The position numbers were made by a program, and so were the translations under genes. A stretch of DNA of 64,000 nt from Clostridiaceae bacterium HFYG-1003 (GTDB taxonomy: Bacteria > Bacillota > Clostridia > Clostridiales > Clostridiaceae), in NCBI GenBank assembly GCA_024579835.1, contig CP102060.1, positions 3,323,558 through 3,387,557 on the forward strand, written 5' to 3'. Positions 36,731 to 45,098 of the stretch are shown here, piece by piece (positions within the stretch are counted from its first letter, which is position 1; every line of letters starts with the position of its first letter). The notes under the pieces were generated by a model. It worked only from the letters and a program-made list of their open reading frames with translations, made no database searches and was not told where the DNA came from.

Positions 36731-38512
36731 ATGAGGAGAGGGACAAAAGAAGCAGCCGATGAAAAAGAGCGGATCGAGCGGTATGACCGCGTGGTCAGGG
36801 CGGCGCAGCGGCGGTATCAGAAACTGGACAAACAGCGGCGGGGCGCGCGCGGTCCCCTGGTGACTCCGGACCGGATGAGGACCCGGCGCAGCATTATCAA
36901 TCCCTATGACGGGCTGGCCATCGAACGGATCATCAATCAAAGCGATCTGTTTCCGATCGCCCATCTGCAGCTGGGGTTCAATGCCGGGAAGGCGGTCTGC
37001 CGGATCTCGGTGAAGGGGCCGGGAGGACGGGTGCTGGGCTACGGTACGGGATTCATGGTATCACCCTCCCTGCTTCTGACCAATAACCATGTCCTGAACA
37101 CGGCGGAGACCGCCCAGTTCAGCCTGGCGGAATTCAACTACGAGGATGACGAGCAGTTCATGCCGCGTCAGTCGGTGAGCTACCGGCTGGATCCGGGGCG
37201 GTTCTTCCTCACGGATGAGGCGCTGGATTTCACCTTGGTGGCAGTACAGGAGTCATCCAATACGGTCTGTCCGCTTTCGGATTTCGGCTGCCTGAAGCTG
37301 CTGCCTGTTGCCGGGAAGATCCTGGAGGGCGAGTATGTATCGATTATTCAGCATCCCCAGGGCGGACAGAAGGCCGTGACGGTTCGGGAGAACCAGGTGC
37401 GGTTCCTGTCGGAGGATTTCATCCATTATGTCACGGATACGGAGCCGGGTTCCTCGGGTTCACCGGTATTCAATGACCAGTGGATCGTGGTGGCACTGCA
37501 TCATGCCGGTGTGCCGGATCCGGAGGACCCGTCGAAATGGATTGCCAATGAGGGGGTAAGGATCAGTTCCATCTTCCAGCGGCTGGCGGCCGGAGCCGAT
37601 GAACTCGGCCTTGATGCCAGAGCCTTATTGCAGGAACTTTTAGGGGGAACCCTGCCTGAATCGCCTCGGGATGATTTCATGCAGATTGGCGAACTGGGCC
37701 AGGAGTGGTATGAGAAGGCAACAGGCTATGATCCCGTTTTTCTGGGGGAGGGCTTTGAGGTGCCGCTGCCCGTACTGTCGGAGGAACTCCAGCCTGACAT
37801 TGCCCGGACCCAGGAGGGGCAGGAAGTGCTCCATTACACGCATTTCTCCATTGTCATGAGTCAGTCCAGAAAACTGGCGTTCTACACCGCTTCGAATATC
37901 GACGGGGAACTTCGGCAGAATCTGAAGCGCAGCGGCGACAAATGGTATTATGATCCGAGAATCTCTCAGGAGTTCCAGTGCGGACCGGCCCTCTACAGCA
38001 AAAATGAGCTGGACCGCGGCCATCTGGTGCGGCGGCTGGATCCGGTCTGGGGCAGTGATGCGGCCAGCGCCAATGAGGATACCTTCCATTTTACGAACTG
38101 CTCGCCGCAGCATAAGAATCTGAATCAGAAAACCTGGCTCAATCTGGAGGACTACATTCTGAACAACGCGGCGACTCACCGGCTGAAAGTGGTGGTGTTC
38201 ACCGGACCGGTTTTCCGGTCCGATGACATGGTTTATCGCAGAGAATACCGGATTCCGGCTGAGTTCTGGAAAGTCGCTGTCATTGTGCGGGAAGGCCAGG
38301 CCCTGTCGGCCACGGCTTACCTGCAGACTCAGAAGAATCTGATCACCGATCTGGAATTTGCCTATGGCGAGTATGAAACGTACCAGGTTCCCATTACCCA
38401 GATCGAATCCCTGACCGGCCTTGATTTCGGCACGCTGCGGGACCATGATCCCATCCAGGGACTCGAGGCCAGTGCGTTCCGGGTGGAAGGTCCGGGAAGT
38501 CTGCATCTATAG
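36731..38512 (+). CDS. Trypsin-like protease fused to DNA/RNA non-specific (NUC1) endonuclease
   Basis: 593 residues from the ATG at 36731 (595 from 36725; the first ATG is too close to GGGAGG). Numbered from 36725: a basic Arg/Lys-rich N-terminus (1-60) with an adapter-like segment (60-90), a chymotrypsin-fold protease (about 95-290) with His122 in TNNHVL, Asp168 in LDFTL and Ser244 in GSSGSP, a linker, and a NUC1 endonuclease (about 370-580) with DRGH at 430-433 and the metal-binding Asn region NCSPQHKNLNQ. No signal peptide. The nuclease would cut DNA/RNA in the cell if released; the neighbouring caspase or its own protease part may free it. This is a likely conflict-system effector. Confidence 0.9.
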   Translation: MRRGTKEAADEKERIERYDRVVRAAQRRYQKLDKQRRGARGPLVTPDRMRTRRSIINPYDGLAIERIINQSDLFPIAHLQLGFNAGKAVCRISVKGPGGRVLGYGTGFMVSPSLLLTNNHVLNTAETAQFSLAEFNYEDDEQFMPRQSVSYRLDPGRFFLTDEALDFTLVAVQESSNTVCPLSDFGCLKLLPVAGKILEGEYVSIIQHPQGGQKAVTVRENQVRFLSEDFIHYVTDTEPGSSGSPVFNDQWIVVALHHAGVPDPEDPSKWIANEGVRISSIFQRLAAGADELGLDARALLQELLGGTLPESPRDDFMQIGELGQEWYEKATGYDPVFLGEGFEVPLPVLSEELQPDIARTQEGQEVLHYTHFSIVMSQSRKLAFYTASNIDGELRQNLKRSGDKWYYDPRISQEFQCGPALYSKNELDRGHLVRRLDPVWGSDAASANEDTFHFTNCSPQHKNLNQKTWLNLEDYILNNAATHRLKVVVFTGPVFRSDDMVYRREYRIPAEFWKVAVIVREGQALSATAYLQTQKNLITDLEFAYGEYETYQVPITQIESLTGLDFGTLRDHDPIQGLEASAFRVEGPGSLHL

Positions 38513-38542
38513 GAAAGAATTGAAGATCGCTCATACCGGCAG

Positions 38543-38578
38543 ATCCCCCAGCCTGAAGCTCGATTCAGGCTGGGGGAT
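38543..38578 (+). terminator. Hairpin closing the caspase/nuclease operon
   Basis: A perfect 14-bp stem (ATCCCCCAGCCTGA and its complement, 8-base loop) 30 bases after the nuclease stop. It is not followed by a strong T-run. Confidence 0.6.
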
Positions 38579-38748
38579 TCGCTTTGGGGTCAGATCCCGG
38601 AAGGGGAGAAACGACTGGAGCATCGGATCAGAGGACATTCATGTGACTCGGGATTTAATGCAGGGGAGAGAAAACCTTAAAAAAGTGAGAGGAAGATTTG
38701 CTCCTTTGGGTCCAGCTGCGTACTTATTGAGTGAAAGGAGTTGATGAT

Positions 38749-38970
38749 ATGTCAGTACTTAAACCCAAAAACCAATCACTGGAGCTGATTTTTCTCAAAA
38801 CAGTCAGCGACACCGGAAAGCAGGCTCTTGAAACCCGTCGGTTCAAGAACCTGAAGGGGGATGCCGCCCCGGATGCCATTATGTCGGTGGCCAAGGCCAT
38901 CGCGGGGATTTCCCTGGGCAGTTTTTCTCAGTATCAGGTCACTGTTTCATCCGAACTGGCGGAAGCCTAG
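38749..38970 (+). CDS. DUF1659 protein, first copy
   Basis: A 73-residue small protein with the DUF1659 pattern: KNQSLELIFLK near the start, RRFKNLKGDAAPDAIMSVAKAI in the middle and an ending QYQVTVSSELAEA. The function is unknown. It is paired with a DUF2922 gene 10 bases downstream, the usual arrangement in Bacilli and Clostridia. GAAAGGAG lies 9 bases before the ATG. The pair is repeated at 39310-39745. Confidence 0.85.
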   Translation: MSVLKPKNQSLELIFLKTVSDTGKQALETRRFKNLKGDAAPDAIMSVAKAIAGISLGSFSQYQVTVSSELAEA

Positions 38971-38980
38971 GAGGTAGCCA

Positions 38981-39184
38981 ATGAACACTCTTGTCTGCAA
39001 ATTTAAGAACAAAGCGGGGAAAGCAGTCAGTCTGCGGGTTCCCAATGTGAAGGACGGCCTCACGGCGGAAGAAGTCAACGGTCTGATGGCTCTCATCATT
39101 TCCTCCAATATCTTCTTTGTGGGGGATCAGGAACTGGCTTCGGCTGTGTCCAATGAGTTCAATACTTCTACAGTGCTGGGCTAA
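38981..39184 (+). CDS. DUF2922 protein, first copy
   Basis: A 67-residue DUF2922 protein (VCKFKNKAGKAVSLRVPNVKDGLTAEEVNGLM). The function is unknown; the family nearly always follows DUF1659. AGGAGG precedes the ATG. No membrane segment or signal peptide. Confidence 0.85.
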   Translation: MNTLVCKFKNKAGKAVSLRVPNVKDGLTAEEVNGLMALIISSNIFFVGDQELASAVSNEFNTSTVLG

Positions 39185-39309
39185 CCGGCATCCGTCCTGT
39201 TAAGAACCGCATCAGGCAACAGGAGCTGCCAGAATCGAAAGGTTTTGGTTGCTCTGCCTGGCAAAATGTATGATATCCCAGATCCAATTAAAAAAGAGGA
39301 GTTGATGTT

Positions 39310-39531
39310 ATGTCTATTTTAAAACCGAAAAACCAGTCTCTGGAACTTATTTTCCTCAAATCCGTGAGTGAAACCGGCAAGCAGGTTCTCGAAACCCGCC
39401 GGTTCAAGAACCTGAAGGGAGAAGCCACCCCTGATGCCATCCTGACCGTGGCCAAGGCCATTGCCGCCATCTCGCTGGGCAGCTTCACCCAGTATCAGGT
39501 CACTGTTTCATCTGAACTGGCACAAGCCTAG
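39310..39531 (+). CDS. DUF1659 protein, second copy
   Basis: 73 residues, differing from the copy at 38749 at only about a dozen positions (for example TPDAILTVAKAIAAISLGSFTQ). AAAGAGGAG lies upstream of the ATG. Part of a tandem duplication of the two-gene module, with a separate leader of about 125 bases. Confidence 0.85.
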   Translation: MSILKPKNQSLELIFLKSVSETGKQVLETRRFKNLKGEATPDAILTVAKAIAAISLGSFTQYQVTVSSELAQA

Positions 39532-39541
39532 GAGGTAACCC

Positions 39542-39745
39542 ATGAATACACTTGTCTGCAAATTCAAGAATAAAGCGGGAAAGTCCGTCAGCATGCGGAT
39601 TCCCAATGTAAAGGCCGGCCTGACGGCCGAAGAGGTCAACGGACTGATGGATCTGATGATTTCCTCCAACATCTTCTATGTGGGGGATCAGGAGCTGGCA
39701 TCGATTCAGTCCAATGAATTCAACACATCCACAGTTCTCGCATAA
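39542..39745 (+). CDS. DUF2922 protein, second copy
   Basis: 67 residues, nearly identical to the copy at 38981 (VSMRIPNVKAGLTAEEVNGLMDLM). AGGAGG lies upstream. The tandem unit ends here with a strong terminator. Confidence 0.85.
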   Translation: MNTLVCKFKNKAGKSVSMRIPNVKAGLTAEEVNGLMDLMISSNIFYVGDQELASIQSNEFNTSTVLA

Positions 39746-39748
39746 CAA

Positions 39749-39785
39749 ACAGGACCGGGCTTGCCCGGTCCTGTCCTATTTTTTG
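39749..39785 (+). terminator. Terminator after the second DUF1659/DUF2922 pair
   Basis: A perfect 12-bp GC-rich stem (ACAGGACCGGGC / GCCCGGTCCTGT, 2-3 base loop) followed by CCTATTTTTTG. Confidence 0.85.
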
Positions 39786-39934
39786 TGGAATTTTTTGTTT
39801 TGGGCTAGGCTTTGGGGTAAGCAGAAGCTCGGAAGGTGAGCCAGCAATTCCTCACCGGAGTTTCGGCCGTTGGAGTCTTCGCCATTGGAGGGACACATGC
39901 TGATCCGTCTTGTCACAGAGCATTACAATATGTC

Positions 39935-40408
39935 CTATTCGTAGTACTTTCCGGTGATCTCGCGGCAGCTGACTTGAAGGACGGCGGTTCCTTTGACCAT
40001 CCCCTCCGGCAGAGGCTTGTCTGCCAGGTGAGGGGTGTACTTTTGAATGATCTTGCTCAGAATCAGACGTTTAACTTCCAGATCTGTGATCAGGGAAGCG
40101 TCACCCTGGATCAGGACGCTTTGGTACTGGGTGTTTGTGTCACAGGGATTTTCAGCCGGGTCAAGCAGTAACTTTTCCATGTTGTAAGCCGCAAAACAGA
40201 CCGCGGAAGTGTTCTTGATGTTCTCGATCTTTTGCCCCAGAGGCAATCCGTGGAAATACAGCTGGTCATCAAAGAAGACAAAATGAATCGGTGTTACATA
40301 AGGAGTACCATCCGGCCGTATGGTAGCCAGGGTACCGGTCTGGACATTGTTTAAGAGGTTCTCAATTTGATCCTGGTTCAGCTGATGGGTTTTCATACGA
40401 AATTGCAT
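39935..40408 (-). CDS. Pyridoxamine 5'-phosphate oxidase-like FMN-binding protein
   Basis: A 157-residue split-barrel flavoprotein. The N-terminal GTLATIRPDGTPYVTPIHFVFFDDQLYFHG and the following KIENIKNTSAVCFAAY are the FMN-binding core of the PPOX/nitroreductase-like (NimA-related) group. These small proteins bind FMN or F420 and act as reductases or as unknown housekeepers. It carries Cys residues near 71 and 88. GGAGG lies 5 bases before the ATG at 40408. Monocistronic. Confidence 0.85.
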   Translation of the reverse strand: MQFRMKTHQLNQDQIENLLNNVQTGTLATIRPDGTPYVTPIHFVFFDDQLYFHGLPLGQKIENIKNTSAVCFAAYNMEKLLLDPAENPCDTNTQYQSVLIQGDASLITDLEVKRLILSKIIQKYTPHLADKPLPEGMVKGTAVLQVSCREITGKYYE

Positions 40409-40863
40409 GATTGTTCCTCCGCGACTTAATATTCCGGGCGTAATGGAATTTTTAAATTCATGTTGGTTTTATCATAGCATAGAACTAAGAGGGTTCTGTA
40501 AATCATTGATATTCAATGATTGCAGAACCTTCCTAGTTATTACTTTCTGTTTAACCGTAATTCTTTGGAATTCTGCGGATTGTTCTTTTACCGAAACTTT
40601 CACGGAGGAATGTCATCAAAAATTGTGGAGATCGATGATGACAATTTTGATGCTCGTGCTCGTGCTCGCAGTCAAGACTCAGCAAATATTGAATTTATCT
40701 ATATTGAACCTGTAACCCTTTTCACCCCTATGGTTCCATCAGTTAAAAGTTTATGCTAAGATAGAATTATCGTATAAATCATATAAAAAATAAAAATATA
40801 ATTTATTAAAACCTGAGTGTTTTTTATAGAATGTTTTGGAAATAATAAGGGGGGGCAAGATTT
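40409..40863. other. Gene-free region with a long imperfect hairpin
   Basis: No supported gene; small frames at 40407-40759 have no family likeness. At 40491-40530 an inverted repeat (GGTTCTG...AATCATTGA / TCAATGATT...CAGAACC with one bulged base) forms a 17-18 bp stem. It is a possible terminator or operator. The AT-rich part 40740-40850 should carry the promoter of the next gene. Confidence 0.5.
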
Positions 40864-42225
40864 TTGAAAAAAAGGAATTTTTTGGTGCGTCGAATCATTC
40901 CGGCTTTATTTGGATTGGGTATTGTGGGACAACTTTTTTCGCCATCTCCATTGGAAGCGGAAAATAACAAAGCATCATTGACGAAAGCCAACCAGGTTTC
41001 TTCAATAACAACGGGTGCTGCTACTTCCACTCAAGCTCTTCAGACAAGGCTAACTGCGCCAATCGCAACAAAACTTCCATCTACCGTACCACCATCAACT
41101 ACCGTACCACCATCAACCATTGCGCCTGTAACTACGACTCCATCCACGACGGCAGCCATCACAACGACTCCATCAACCAGTCCACCTGTAACCAGTGTCT
41201 CGTCTGCTCCCACTACCCCAGTTATTGCGGAAAATACCAGCAAAGACAGTGGCACCATGAAGGTTCACTTCCTCGATGTTGGACAGGGCGATGCGATTTT
41301 CATCGAGCTGCCGAATGATCAGACGATGCTGATTGACGCGGGGCCATCTTCAGCCGGAACTGAAGTTGCAAAGTATGTTCGTGGTAAGACATCTAAATTA
41401 ACATATGCGGTTGCGACTCATCCACATGCTGATCATATAGGAGGAATGACTTCTGTCATTCATTCAATCGACATTGAACGGTTTATCATGCCTCGAAAAC
41501 AGCATACAACCAAAACGTTTGAGGCAATGCTCGATGCACTGATTTCCAACCGGATTAAGGTAACGGAAGCCAAAGCCGGTGTTTCTCTCCTAGATACCGC
41601 AGATCTGGATATTGACATACTGGGTCCTTCAAGTTCAGTGAGTGGGACGAACCTGAATAATTACTCTGCGATTATACGAATCAAATATAAAGAAGCGGAT
41701 TTTCTATTTGTTGGAGACGCAGAGACATCTGCATTATCCAAGGTAACGTCAATGGACATGGATGTTCTTAAGGTGGGTCATCACGGATCGGACACATCCT
41801 CCCCTTTGACATTTCTAAAAAGAATTGATCCTGAATATTCCGTGATTTCGGTGGGTTCTAATGGATATGGACATCCCACACGGAGTGCTTTAGGGAATTT
41901 GAATTCAGTTGGATCAAAAGTTTATCGGACAGATCAATCCGGAACTATAATTATTACGACAGACGGAAGTAAAATTGCAGTAAACAAGTCTCCGGCTAAG
42001 ATTGTGGCAAGCAGTCCGGTAACAACGACACCATCAACAAAACCCAGCTCAACAAAACCACCGGAAAGTAAACCGACAACGACGAAAGACCGGATAGTCT
42101 ATGGTACGAAAACCGGTTCCAAGTACCACGAAGCTGGATGCCGATACCTATCAAAAAGTAAGATAGCAATGACCCTGTCAAAGGCCAAGTCGTCAGGACT
42201 TACCCCTTGCAGTGTATGTCATTGA
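40864..42225 (+). CDS. Secreted ComEC-type metallo-beta-lactamase hydrolase
   Basis: 453 residues. A signal peptide (1-31) precedes a Thr/Pro/Ser-rich linker with repeated PSTT units (about 50-130). Then comes a metallo-beta-lactamase domain of the ComEC/Rec2 C-terminal kind (about 137-375), with FLDVGQGDAIFIELP, the metal motif THPHADHIGG near 184-193 and VGHHGSDTSS. After a second Thr/Ser/Pro linker, a C-terminal Cys/His motif (KYHEAGCRYL...CSVCH, 415-453) looks like the Ada-type zinc motif often found on secreted nucleases. A TTG start after AAGGGGGGG is most likely. It probably cleaves extracellular nucleic acid or a phosphodiester (inference). A DUF3006 gene follows. Confidence 0.85.
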   Translation: MKKRNFLVRRIIPALFGLGIVGQLFSPSPLEAENNKASLTKANQVSSITTGAATSTQALQTRLTAPIATKLPSTVPPSTTVPPSTIAPVTTTPSTTAAITTTPSTSPPVTSVSSAPTTPVIAENTSKDSGTMKVHFLDVGQGDAIFIELPNDQTMLIDAGPSSAGTEVAKYVRGKTSKLTYAVATHPHADHIGGMTSVIHSIDIERFIMPRKQHTTKTFEAMLDALISNRIKVTEAKAGVSLLDTADLDIDILGPSSSVSGTNLNNYSAIIRIKYKEADFLFVGDAETSALSKVTSMDMDVLKVGHHGSDTSSPLTFLKRIDPEYSVISVGSNGYGHPTRSALGNLNSVGSKVYRTDQSGTIIITTDGSKIAVNKSPAKIVASSPVTTTPSTKPSSTKPPESKPTTTKDRIVYGTKTGSKYHEAGCRYLSKSKIAMTLSKAKSSGLTPCSVCH

Positions 42226-42250
42226 TTATAAATTAAGAAGGAGTGACATT

Positions 42251-42451
42251 ATGGTAGTAACAATTGATCGGTTTGAAGGGGATTATGCAGTCTGCGAAAT
42301 GGAAGACATGACTTTTGCAAACCTCCCCAAAGCATTTCTTCCCGCAGGTGCGCAGGAAGGATCGAAGCTTAGTATAAATTTAGACGCAGCATCTCAGGCT
42401 GCTGATGAAGCCAGAATTGAAGGAAAGATGAATCAACTTTTCAATGATTAG
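42251..42451 (+). CDS. DUF3006 protein
   Basis: A 66-residue DUF3006 protein (VVTIDRFEGDYAVCEMEDMTFANLPKAFLP). The family regularly sits beside secreted ComEC-like hydrolases, as here, 25 bases downstream. The function is unknown; it is a small cytoplasmic beta-barrel-like protein. AAGAAGGAG lies upstream of the ATG. Confidence 0.85.
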   Translation: MVVTIDRFEGDYAVCEMEDMTFANLPKAFLPAGAQEGSKLSINLDAASQAADEARIEGKMNQLFND

Positions 42452-42461
42452 AAAGGAAATC

Positions 42462-42488
42462 GAAAGAGCGCTTTAGGGCGCTCTTTTG
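42462..42488 (+). terminator. Terminator after DUF3006
   Basis: The stem AAAGAGCGC / GCGCTCTTT with a short loop is followed by TGGTTTTA. It lies 10 bases after the stop codon. Confidence 0.75.
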
Positions 42489-42657
42489 GTTTTATTGGTG
42501 CACTATTAGTGCGTTTCAATTGTTCCAATTGAAACAAATAAACCCCCTGCTATGCAGGGGGAGGAAAATATAGCTTTAGCTTTAAGATAATAAACCTGTG
42601 ATAAAATATTGTCAGGCTGTCAACCGAACTCTAAATTATCACAGGAGGTGTCCAAAA

Positions 42658-42787
42658 GTGGACAAAAATAGTTTAGCACATACCAGTTGGAACTGTAAGT
42701 ATCACATTGTGTTCGCACCAAAATATCGGAGAAGAGTTATATATGGGCAACTCAAGATCGAAATCGGGCAGATATTAAGAGATTTAT
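42658..42787 (+). pseudogene. tnpA: tnpA (IS200 transposase), 5' part
   Basis: A GTG start at 42658 after AGGAGGTG gives VDKNSLAHTSWNCKYHIVF..., the Y1 HUH transposase N-terminus, up to RDL at 42786. The frame continues after the insertion at 47490. Joining base 42787 to 47496 restores the frame without loss (RDL-CQRKGVIIHEAEACPDHIHML). The HUH motif (HIH) and the catalytic Tyr are in the 3' part. Confidence 0.88.
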
Positions 42788-42851
42788 TGTTACTGCTATT
42801 GTTCCTTGTCCAGAAGTTGATGGTATTTCTTGTCCGGGAATTGCTGGAAAG

Positions 42852-42886
42852 AATGGCAAGTTGAGAGAAATTTCAACTTGCCATTT
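42852..42886. terminator. Hairpin at the 3' end of the transposon operon
   Basis: A perfect 13-bp stem AATGGCAAGTTGA / TCAACTTGCCATT (loop 8) directly after the ATPase stop codon, with T residues on both sides. Confidence 0.65.
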
Positions 42887-42889
42887 TGT

Positions 42890-43690
42890 TTAGCTCAGTT
42901 CCCCATTGATGACCAGTTTGACCATGTGGTCGTCAATGATTCGCTTTCCACTTTGGTAACCAAAAATCAGGGTGCTGGTACACACTTGGTTGACTAGCCT
43001 GGCGGATCCACCGGAGTATCGATAGATTGCCTCAGTAGCCTCATCTGAGAAGAGCTCATGGTCGATCCCGGCATATTCCAGGTGGCGTTTCATGTATCCC
43101 TTCACCTGTGAGTGGTCCATCAATTGCATTTTGCACTGGATGTCGATCCGTTGCCGGATCGCCGTATAGGACTGCATCTGGAGCTTCTCCCATAGCTCGA
43201 CCTGGCCCACCAGTACCAGTGCCATGGGACTGACGGCATCCATCCGGAAGTTGAGGAGAAAACGTACCTCTTCAAGCATTTCTCGATCCAGCAGATGCGC
43301 CTCATCGACAACGACCACCGGACGCTTATTGTGGAGTCCTTTCATCAGCTCGATCTCTTTATGCAGCTGGCGTTTGGCATCCCCTCGATAGAATCTTGAT
43401 TCGGCCCCCAGCTGATCCAGCATCCCTTTGTAGAAATTTCTCGGCGTCATTTTCGAGTCTGCCAGATAGATCAGGGTATATCTGCTGTCATCCAGTTGAT
43501 CGCGGAATCGGCGAATGGTGGTCGTCTTACCAGTGCCGCACTCTCCGGTGAGTACACAGAAGAGTTGCCGTTCGGCGACATAGGATAATCTGCTCAGAGA
43601 CTCCTCCAGCGTATTGGAGGGGAATAGTTCCGTCGTCGGCAGATCCCGACAGAATGGAGTTTTCTTGAAGCCATAAAACTCTTCAAACAT
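42890..43690 (-). CDS. AAA+ ATPase of the transposon (ExeA/TnsC-like)
   Basis: 266 residues from the ATG at 43690 (a GTG lies three codons upstream). P-loop GECGTGKT near 47-54, Walker B VVVVDEAHLL near 127-136, sensor residues VLVGQ, and a C-terminal SGGSARLVNQVC. FYGFKKTPF at the start is typical of ExeA-family ATPases found beside transposases. It should choose target sites and activate the integrase, as TnsC and MuB do. Its start overlaps the integrase stop. Confidence 0.9.
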   Translation of the reverse strand: MFEEFYGFKKTPFCRDLPTTELFPSNTLEESLSRLSYVAERQLFCVLTGECGTGKTTTIRRFRDQLDDSRYTLIYLADSKMTPRNFYKGMLDQLGAESRFYRGDAKRQLHKEIELMKGLHNKRPVVVVDEAHLLDREMLEEVRFLLNFRMDAVSPMALVLVGQVELWEKLQMQSYTAIRQRIDIQCKMQLMDHSQVKGYMKRHLEYAGIDHELFSDEATEAIYRYSGGSARLVNQVCTSTLIFGYQSGKRIIDDHMVKLVINGELS

Positions 43691-45038
43691 CACTGCCACC
43701 CCCTTTTCTTATGTCTTTGAAAGAGATGGCCGTAGACTGCTGTTTGTCTTTTCGCTTCTGATTCTGCTTTTGGGCACCATCGAGTAACCGGGAAGAGGTT
43801 GGCTTGACTGGAGTCAGGAACTCCGGCAGCTGAGGCTTGGGCGCCACCCGCTCCCCAATGACCAGCTTTCTCACCACAAAGGGTTTGTCATCCTGATACT
43901 CAATGCTCAATTCCTCGGTGTTACTGGGGTCATAGACCACTTCCACGCTGCGAGCCACATAGGGTAGCCCAACTTCATACTTCGCGCCGCCAAAGCTGAT
44001 GCAGCCACTCTTATCGACTTTTCTGGTCTCAGCGTGCAAAAAGGCGTTGGCGACCTTCTCCGCTGGCAGATATTTCAAGGGCCTGGGATCCAGATTATAC
44101 GCCTGATGCGGGGTCGTTCCATTGAGTGCGGTATGCGGTTTGTTCTGGTAGCATTCTTCCAACCAGATCCAGAACCGCTCATTCATAACCTCGAGGGATC
44201 GTTCCGAGTTATCGAATTTATACTCATCGAGAAACCGATCGATATTCTGATTGAATTTTTCTATTTTTCCGGTGCCTTCCGGAGAGTAGGGCTTTGCGAA
44301 GATCAGCCGGATGCCAAGCTTTGCGCAGGCTCTGGACATCCACTTATTTTTAAACTGGCGGCCGTTATCGAAGTATGCCTGCTCTGGAATTCCCCACTTG
44401 AGGATGGCTTTGCGGAAGCAATCCTCAACGATGCTCTGCTCCAGGTTCGAGTAGAACTGGGCATGGAGGATCATCCGGGTAGCGTCGTCCAAAAACGCCA
44501 CCAGATAGACCTGCTGCGGCTTGTTTCCAGGACCGATCGGCAGGTAACAGCCATACTTGATATCCGAATGCCACAGTTTGTTGCGGGTGCGTTTTTGAAA
44601 TCGGCGGGTAGCTACCCCGCCAGCGGCATAGATGGCCATATGCTTCCCGCTGTAGCCCTTCTCCTGCAATTTCTCCTGCAGGCTGCTTCGCTTGATCGAG
44701 CCAGCTTCGGTGAGGCCTTCCCATTCCATGATTCGAATGATCTCAGCCACACTTCTGGACGGGATCTCTTTGCGCAGCCGCACGGCTTCGTCCAACACCA
44801 GCGCCGGGATGGCTCTTGAATCCTGCGATACCCTCGCCTGCGGTATCAGTCCGGAAAATCCCTTCTGCTGATAACTATTCAGATATCGCCGTAAGGTCCG
44901 CTCGGAAATCCCAGCCTCGCGGCAGATCTGCTCCTTAAGCACCCGGATCTGCCCCTTGTCCAAGTCATGGGAAAGAAGGGGCGCCAGTAGAATCGCCCGT
45001 TGCGTCGCTATTTCCTGTGCTTTTTCCTTGTCCTTCAT
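43683..45038 (-). CDS. DDE integrase/transposase (Mu/TnsB-like, rve core)
   Basis: About 451 residues from the ATG at 45038, which follows GGAGG by 6 bases; an upstream ATG at 45098 is less likely. Helix-turn-helix segments at the N-terminus (ISERTLRRYLNSYQQKGFSGL) precede an rve integrase core with the acidic triad in HSDIKYG, FDNGRQF and PEGTGKIEKFNQ, and a C-terminal beta-barrel (Mu-transposase-C-like). It carries out strand transfer for this transposon. Confidence 0.9.
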   Translation of the reverse strand: MKDKEKAQEIATQRAILLAPLLSHDLDKGQIRVLKEQICREAGISERTLRRYLNSYQQKGFSGLIPQARVSQDSRAIPALVLDEAVRLRKEIPSRSVAEIIRIMEWEGLTEAGSIKRSSLQEKLQEKGYSGKHMAIYAAGGVATRRFQKRTRNKLWHSDIKYGCYLPIGPGNKPQQVYLVAFLDDATRMILHAQFYSNLEQSIVEDCFRKAILKWGIPEQAYFDNGRQFKNKWMSRACAKLGIRLIFAKPYSPEGTGKIEKFNQNIDRFLDEYKFDNSERSLEVMNERFWIWLEECYQNKPHTALNGTTPHQAYNLDPRPLKYLPAEKVANAFLHAETRKVDKSGCISFGGAKYEVGLPYVARSVEVVYDPSNTEELSIEYQDDKPFVVRKLVIGERVAPKPQLPEFLTPVKPTSSRLLDGAQKQNQKRKDKQQSTAISFKDIRKGGGSDV

Positions 45039-45098
45039 GTCATGCCTCCATTCAATTTCGAGTGATGACATGATTTTAGAGGACTCCTCGGTGGACAC

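Noticed and set aside
42598-42864. An 88-codon frame taken as a complete small gene.
   Set aside because: Codons 1-20 precede the real GTG start and the last 26 codons are transposon sequence; only the IS200 tnpA 5' part is real.
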